A program made the position numbers and the translations under genes. Source: Rhodamnia argentea (taxonomy: Eukaryota > Streptophyta > Magnoliopsida > Myrtales > Myrtaceae). Taken from it: a stretch of 64,000 nucleotides of DNA. Of this stretch, positions 60,025 through 64,000 are shown piece after piece; positions within the stretch are counted from its first letter, which is position 1; each line of letters starts with the position of its first letter. The notes beneath the pieces are model-generated. The model worked only from the letters and a program-made list of their open reading frames with translations, made no database searches and was not told the origin of the DNA. The stretch is taken from NCBI RefSeq assembly GCF_020921035.1, contig NC_063151.1, positions 4,712,001-4,776,000 on the forward strand, written 5' to 3'.

Positions 60025-60672
60025 ATGGAGAAGTTCAAGAGGTCACAAGTGTTGATGCTCGCACTTCTGCTTGCACTTCTCATAGCGACACCGCTTCTCT
60101 CCTCAAACTTAAGGTCTCCATACCTTTACCTCATCTTCAACCTCCTCATCATAACACTCGGAGCAGAAGCTGGCCTTCTCTCCGTCTCCTCAAAGCCTTC
60201 GGATGACAAAAGAACTGCGAATCATGCCCCAAAACCGATAACCGCCACGATCGTGGCTCCAGACACAGCTCCAACTCCTGATAAAGAAGGAGATGCCACT
60301 ATAGAGAAACCCATTATTTCTTCTGAGAGCATTGAGAAGAAAACTCCTGAAAGCAATGAAAAGAAGACCAAGTGCGTGCAGAAATCTGCTTCTGAGAAGA
60401 TGAGTGCAGGCGCAGCGAAAAAGGAGAAGGTCAAGAAGTGCCCCTCCACGCCAAGCCTGTTCTTCATTGGTGGTGGAGAGGCTGAGGCAGAGAAATATGA
60501 GTCCGAGGAGGACAGCGAAGAAGATGAAGAGCCAGAGCAGGCTGAGGGGATCAGCAGGCAAGAGCTGTTCACCAAATCCGAGACCTTCATAGGGAACTTC
60601 TACAAGCAGCTGAAGATGCAGAGGGAAGACTCATGGAAGAAGATCCATGGTCTGTACCAGAAAGCCTTTTGA
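60025..60672 (+). CDS. DUF4408/DUF761 family protein, 215 residues
   Basis: Single-exon plant-specific protein. The N-terminus (1-50) has two hydrophobic stretches and the family phrase YLIFNLLIITLGAEAGLLS, as in DUF4408. The middle is a low-complexity Lys/Glu/Ser/Pro linker, with an acidic run of about 20 residues (YESEEDSEEDEEPEQ). The C-terminus is the DUF761 motif: QELFTKSETFIGNFYKQLKMQR, then a short tail. The biochemical role of the family is not established; related cotton-fibre-expressed and stress-responsive proteins are known. It is likely membrane-associated, judging from the N-terminus. The start is the first ATG after a good TATA box. The stop is followed by AT-rich 3' sequence. 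Confidence 0.87.
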   Translation: MEKFKRSQVLMLALLLALLIATPLLSSNLRSPYLYLIFNLLIITLGAEAGLLSVSSKPSDDKRTANHAPKPITATIVAPDTAPTPDKEGDATIEKPIISSESIEKKTPESNEKKTKCVQKSASEKMSAGAAKKEKVKKCPSTPSLFFIGGGEAEAEKYESEEDSEEDEEPEQAEGISRQELFTKSETFIGNFYKQLKMQREDSWKKIHGLYQKAF

Positions 60673-62754
60673 AGACCAGTTGCTTCACGTATTATATAAT
60701 CAACACATCCATATTCTGCTACAGTTACTACATTATCTACGTTAGGATCATTGGTTCTTGGGACAAGTGTGTGAAAAGAAGGCAGAATTATCATTTCATT
60801 CATCTTTCTCGCAACTGTATTATGTAAATAGGTTCTACTTGTCATGTCTAGAAGTCCAGTGAAATTATGCAGTTCTCTCAGCTATTCTATTGCTCCACAT
60901 TGATCATTCCTTCGTAGGAATATCAGATTAGTCTAGCTAGTCGAGACGGCAATTAGGAGAATCTGCTCGGGTCTCATGGAACCTGATTAAGGGATGTCAT
61001 TTGTACTGAACTAGAATATCAATGTAGTTATCCAATTGCAATTGCTGGTATATCCTCAATGATGGTGCTTTGATTGTTCATCAAAATTTACTTGGTTTCT
61101 GCAAATAATTTCATATAAAAGAGCACTGTGGAGGAGGGAGGCTCTTCATTTCTTTCACTGCAATCCATGTAGGAGGTGCATAAGGCAGCGGATGATTTTT
61201 TGACACCGCCGTTGAGGACGATGAAAGTGTCCGGCTTATTTGTCTCTTTTTCTGTTCAGTTTACCCAAATCGGCCGCATCATCAGCTCAGTTAGAGGTCA
61301 TCAACTTGCCCTATTCCATCAACCCGAAAAGACTAATTTAGTGGAGAACAGATTCTAACAGTGACATCGCTAGCTTTCTCCGCACAAAATTCTACTAGAA
61401 GCCATGGCCATCGTCACAATTCGACCCTCTACTTTACAAATCAATGAACGCTCTCTTTCACTAGTCCAATGTTGTCCACCACTGGCCGTTGGACTCGAGC
61501 GAGGAGTCGATTTCACTAGAACGTTGTCGCTGTACGCACATTGAAACCATCATCTGTTGGATTTTCTTATAAAACTAAGTAGCTTTTTACTTCTCAATCT
61601 CTGCCTATAATGAGAAGAGTCAGTGTCCGCAACACTGTCCACGAATGTCGCTGCTTGCGTGGACCTTTGCTCCTTATCTTTCTAAGTCAGTTTTCATGGT
61701 TTGGCATTCAGCATAAGCTTTACATGGGAAGATAAGAACTGAACATCCCCAGGTATAGATGGATGGTGACCTTCTTGAAATCACGTCCTGCAATGTGGCT
61801 GATGGAAGAGGCTTGAGGAGCTTCCGGGAAGTTTATTTAGTCAGGAAACTCTGAAATCTGCATAATCTCTGACTTCAAGAAGTGGAAGTCATCTTCCAAA
61901 ACTGATTTTGGCTTATTATTTCACCTGACCACCACCAGTGGCCACTGCCACCACTCGTCGCCATCTACACCACAACCATAAGAGCCGATTGCTAGTGCCG
62001 CCAGGCCCATCACTGCCAGTCCAATTGGCGGAGGCAGCCACTTCCTGCTACGGCTGAGCAAGTCACACTGTCTTCTCTGGCACCACTTAGTTGTCCAGGT
62101 CAAGCACTGACCGACGATCATTTTTCATATTGAAAAGTAATTTACTTCGAAACAAATACCCTCAGAAAAACATAAAAGGTCTGTAAAGTACATGTCCCTT
62201 GGGGACATAATGTTGCTTAAGTTGCATTACTCTCATATGTCATCGAGACTTTCCTGGAGCAATGAAATAAGACAAACCGAGAGCTCCAGGGTTCATCATA
62301 GTTTTCACCTGTATACGAGGTTGTAATCAATTCAGATACCATCAGTCTGCAATATTGAGTCCTTTGTGACTTCTGCAGTGAAGACTACATTGGCTACCAA
62401 ATTGAACATTTAAATAACTGGTTGTTGGAAAAAGTTAACCTATACATTCATGCCAGTTCTCAACAACTGGAAAGAGAAGTAAAAGCATTGGGAAATTTGA
62501 AATCCACCCAAAAATACAAGAGACATATATTCTAATAATTTCCCCACCAAAACCTTCCATGCTTTGAAAGAATCTAATTATCTATAAGTATCCACCAACC
62601 ATAAGAATATGAAACGCATCCTTTCATCGCTACTTCTTTGCAAGCTCATCACAAGACAGAGAATTCCCCTTGTTTATGGGGTTATCTTCTGGACGAAGCT
62701 GCCGCAAAGAATTAGCAAAGCATTTCTCTTCAGATTCTTAGGCTCGAGAGAGAC
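60673..62754. other. Intergenic between the DUF761 and RNase III genes
   Basis: No gene recognised. The left end is the 3' UTR of the DUF761 gene and the right end probably that of the RNase III gene. Short frames in between show no family features. Confidence 0.45.
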
Positions 62755-64000
62755 TCACAGATAATTATACTCCTGCAAGGCACGGCACATGAGGGAAGCA
62801 GCACAGTTCTCTGCATCTTTTACTCTTGATCTTTTTTCTCCCATCATAGTGAGGACACCATCATCCGTAGCTATTTGAACTGTACAAACAAAGCTCTTAC
62901 TATGTGGAGGGCCTGACTCATTCTTTCTGCAAGTTAAAAGGACAGACATCAAGATAATAATTTTACATGAAATTTCAGCAGAAAGAAACAGAAAAAGAGA
63001 GCATCAACAGTTGGTGAAGAAGGAAAACAGAGGCATGCGGCATTTCATCTCATTGGGAAATACCAAAAATATTATGACCATGATAAATCTCTTGCCGACG
63101 TTGTCACTCATAAATCTTTTCGTAGAGTTTGCATCTTTTCGTAGAGTCTATGCAAGACTACCTTGAAGCAACTAATTATTACTAATACCATGAGAAGATT
63201 GGACACGTCACTGGTTCTTGCAATAAAATCCAAAAGAACAGGCAGAGAGTAAAGGAAACTGCCTGGACGGGTAAACATCTGCAAAGCGAGCACAACAATG
63301 GTAAATAAATCAAATGAAGAAGGAAGTGTACCGGTAGATTGGTTTGGGCCATTTCTTTTTGTCACAAAGCTCATGTAACTTCTGTTTGGCCCCCTCAATT
63401 TCGAATGGGCCATCAAACCCATCTATTTCCATAATTCCACGGTTGACAGGCTCTGATTGTGCTAGTTGAGACAAAGCTCTCCTGGCAGCATTAAGCTTAG
63501 CAATTTCCTTATGTTCAGAAGAACATGAGGCAACAAACTTTCCATCTACATGGACACTTGCTATATTAGTTGAACCTTTCTTCCCTTGCCTTATCTCTAC
63601 CTTCTTTCCCTGCTTTTGACAAACCTCAAATAGCATTGTGATTGGTTGAGGCTGTTGTTGCAATTCTTCAGGGCCAACAATAGGCTCCAGTAAACCTCTG
63701 AAGATCTAAAACATGTACCAAACAAATCTTTTCTAAAGACAACAATGATAACAAAACGTATAACTTGAAGATTAAAATAAAGGACTCATCATATTGAAGA
63801 AAGAAACGCCGTACCACCCACAATCTCTGTAGATCAAAGTCAACATCTATATAGATAGCAGCTGCCACAGATTCCACAATATCTGCGAGAACTTTTGGGG
63901 CTTTAATTGATCCCCCATGTGCAACAGCATCATCTTCCTCCTCAACTGCTCTAGCAAACTCTCTAACCTGCAAATTAACTAGAAACATCCCAATGAAAAA
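62755..64000 (-). CDS. RTL2: RNase III-like protein with two dsRNA-binding domains (RTL2 type), 3' part, cut by right edge
   Basis: The last three coding exons are visible: 63815-63967, 63332-63705 and 62755-62926 (stop TGA). All are GT-AG and the joined frame is open (232 residues). Bases 63968-64000 are intron, and the 5' exons lie beyond the window. The first visible exon ends the RNase III domain: PKVLADIVESVAAAIYIDVDFD has the second catalytic Asp/Glu pair (D-I-V-E). Next comes RGLLEPIV and dsRBD 1 (QPQPITMLFEVCQKQGK ... AKLNAARRALSQL). dsRBD 2 (AKQKLHELCDKKKWPKP ... AENCAASLMCRAL) is split by an intron. One RNase III domain plus two dsRBDs fits plant RTL2, a nuclear/cytosolic dsRNA endonuclease that affects rRNA processing and small RNAs. 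The 63815 donor was chosen for its GTACGG context and fit to the family; GTGGTA at 63817 is the alternative. Confidence 0.85.

Overview
The window is nuclear DNA of a flowering plant. It is AT-rich, and its protein genes are either plant-type split genes with GT-AG introns or intronless receptor-like protein (RLP) genes. Between them lies a dense background of small transposons (Mutator-like and hAT-type elements, a tRNA-derived SINE, non-LTR retroelement tails) and microsatellites. All the recognisable genes are dicot-like. A woody rosid, possibly of the Myrtaceae, is my guess, but nothing here proves it.

Region 1 (1 to about 30 kb) is a decaying RLP gene cluster on the minus strand. An intact 1044-residue LRR receptor-like protein lies at 13301-16435. 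A close paralogue at 1-1299 is open as far as it can be read and is cut by the left edge. A third gene survives only as its last ~70 codons at 23207-23420. The upstream DNA of the two good genes is duplicated too: about 6.4 kb at the left edge matches 15.1-20.2 kb, and 7.5-9.6 kb is a third partial copy. A promoter module with a W-box core (TTGACC on the gene strand) occurs six times, but only two copies still sit in front of an RLP. From 24.6 to 28.8 kb there is a further old duplication with no gene.

Region 2 (30-48.3 kb) is the gene-rich part. It holds a five-exon GH9 endo-beta-1,4-glucanase (+); an eleven-exon molybdopterin-synthase adenylyltransferase/sulfurtransferase, CNX5 (+); a STIG1-family cysteine-rich secreted protein with an unusual proline-rich repeat tail (-); a small bL31-type organellar ribosomal protein (-); and a seven-exon GDP-L-galactose phosphorylase, VTC2 (-). 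The last four form a block that I recall being adjacent in Arabidopsis around At5g55110-At5g55130. The VTC2 leader carries the conserved non-AUG upstream reading frame (ACG start, 65 codons) known from ascorbate feedback control.

Region 3 (48.3-64 kb) is mostly intergenic. It holds a 1.19-kb Mutator-like element with long inverted repeats and an 11-bp target-site duplication, a 550-bp relative with a 9-bp duplication, and duplicated retroelement tails. Two more genes follow: a DUF4408/DUF761 protein at 60025-60672 (+) and the 3' part of an RTL2-like RNase III gene at the right edge (-).

I found no prokaryotic features, CRISPR arrays, rRNA or convincing tRNA genes. The best biological signals are the ascorbate-sensing leader of VTC2, the RLP cluster with its expanded TATA box and reused promoter module, and the proline-tailed STIG1 protein.
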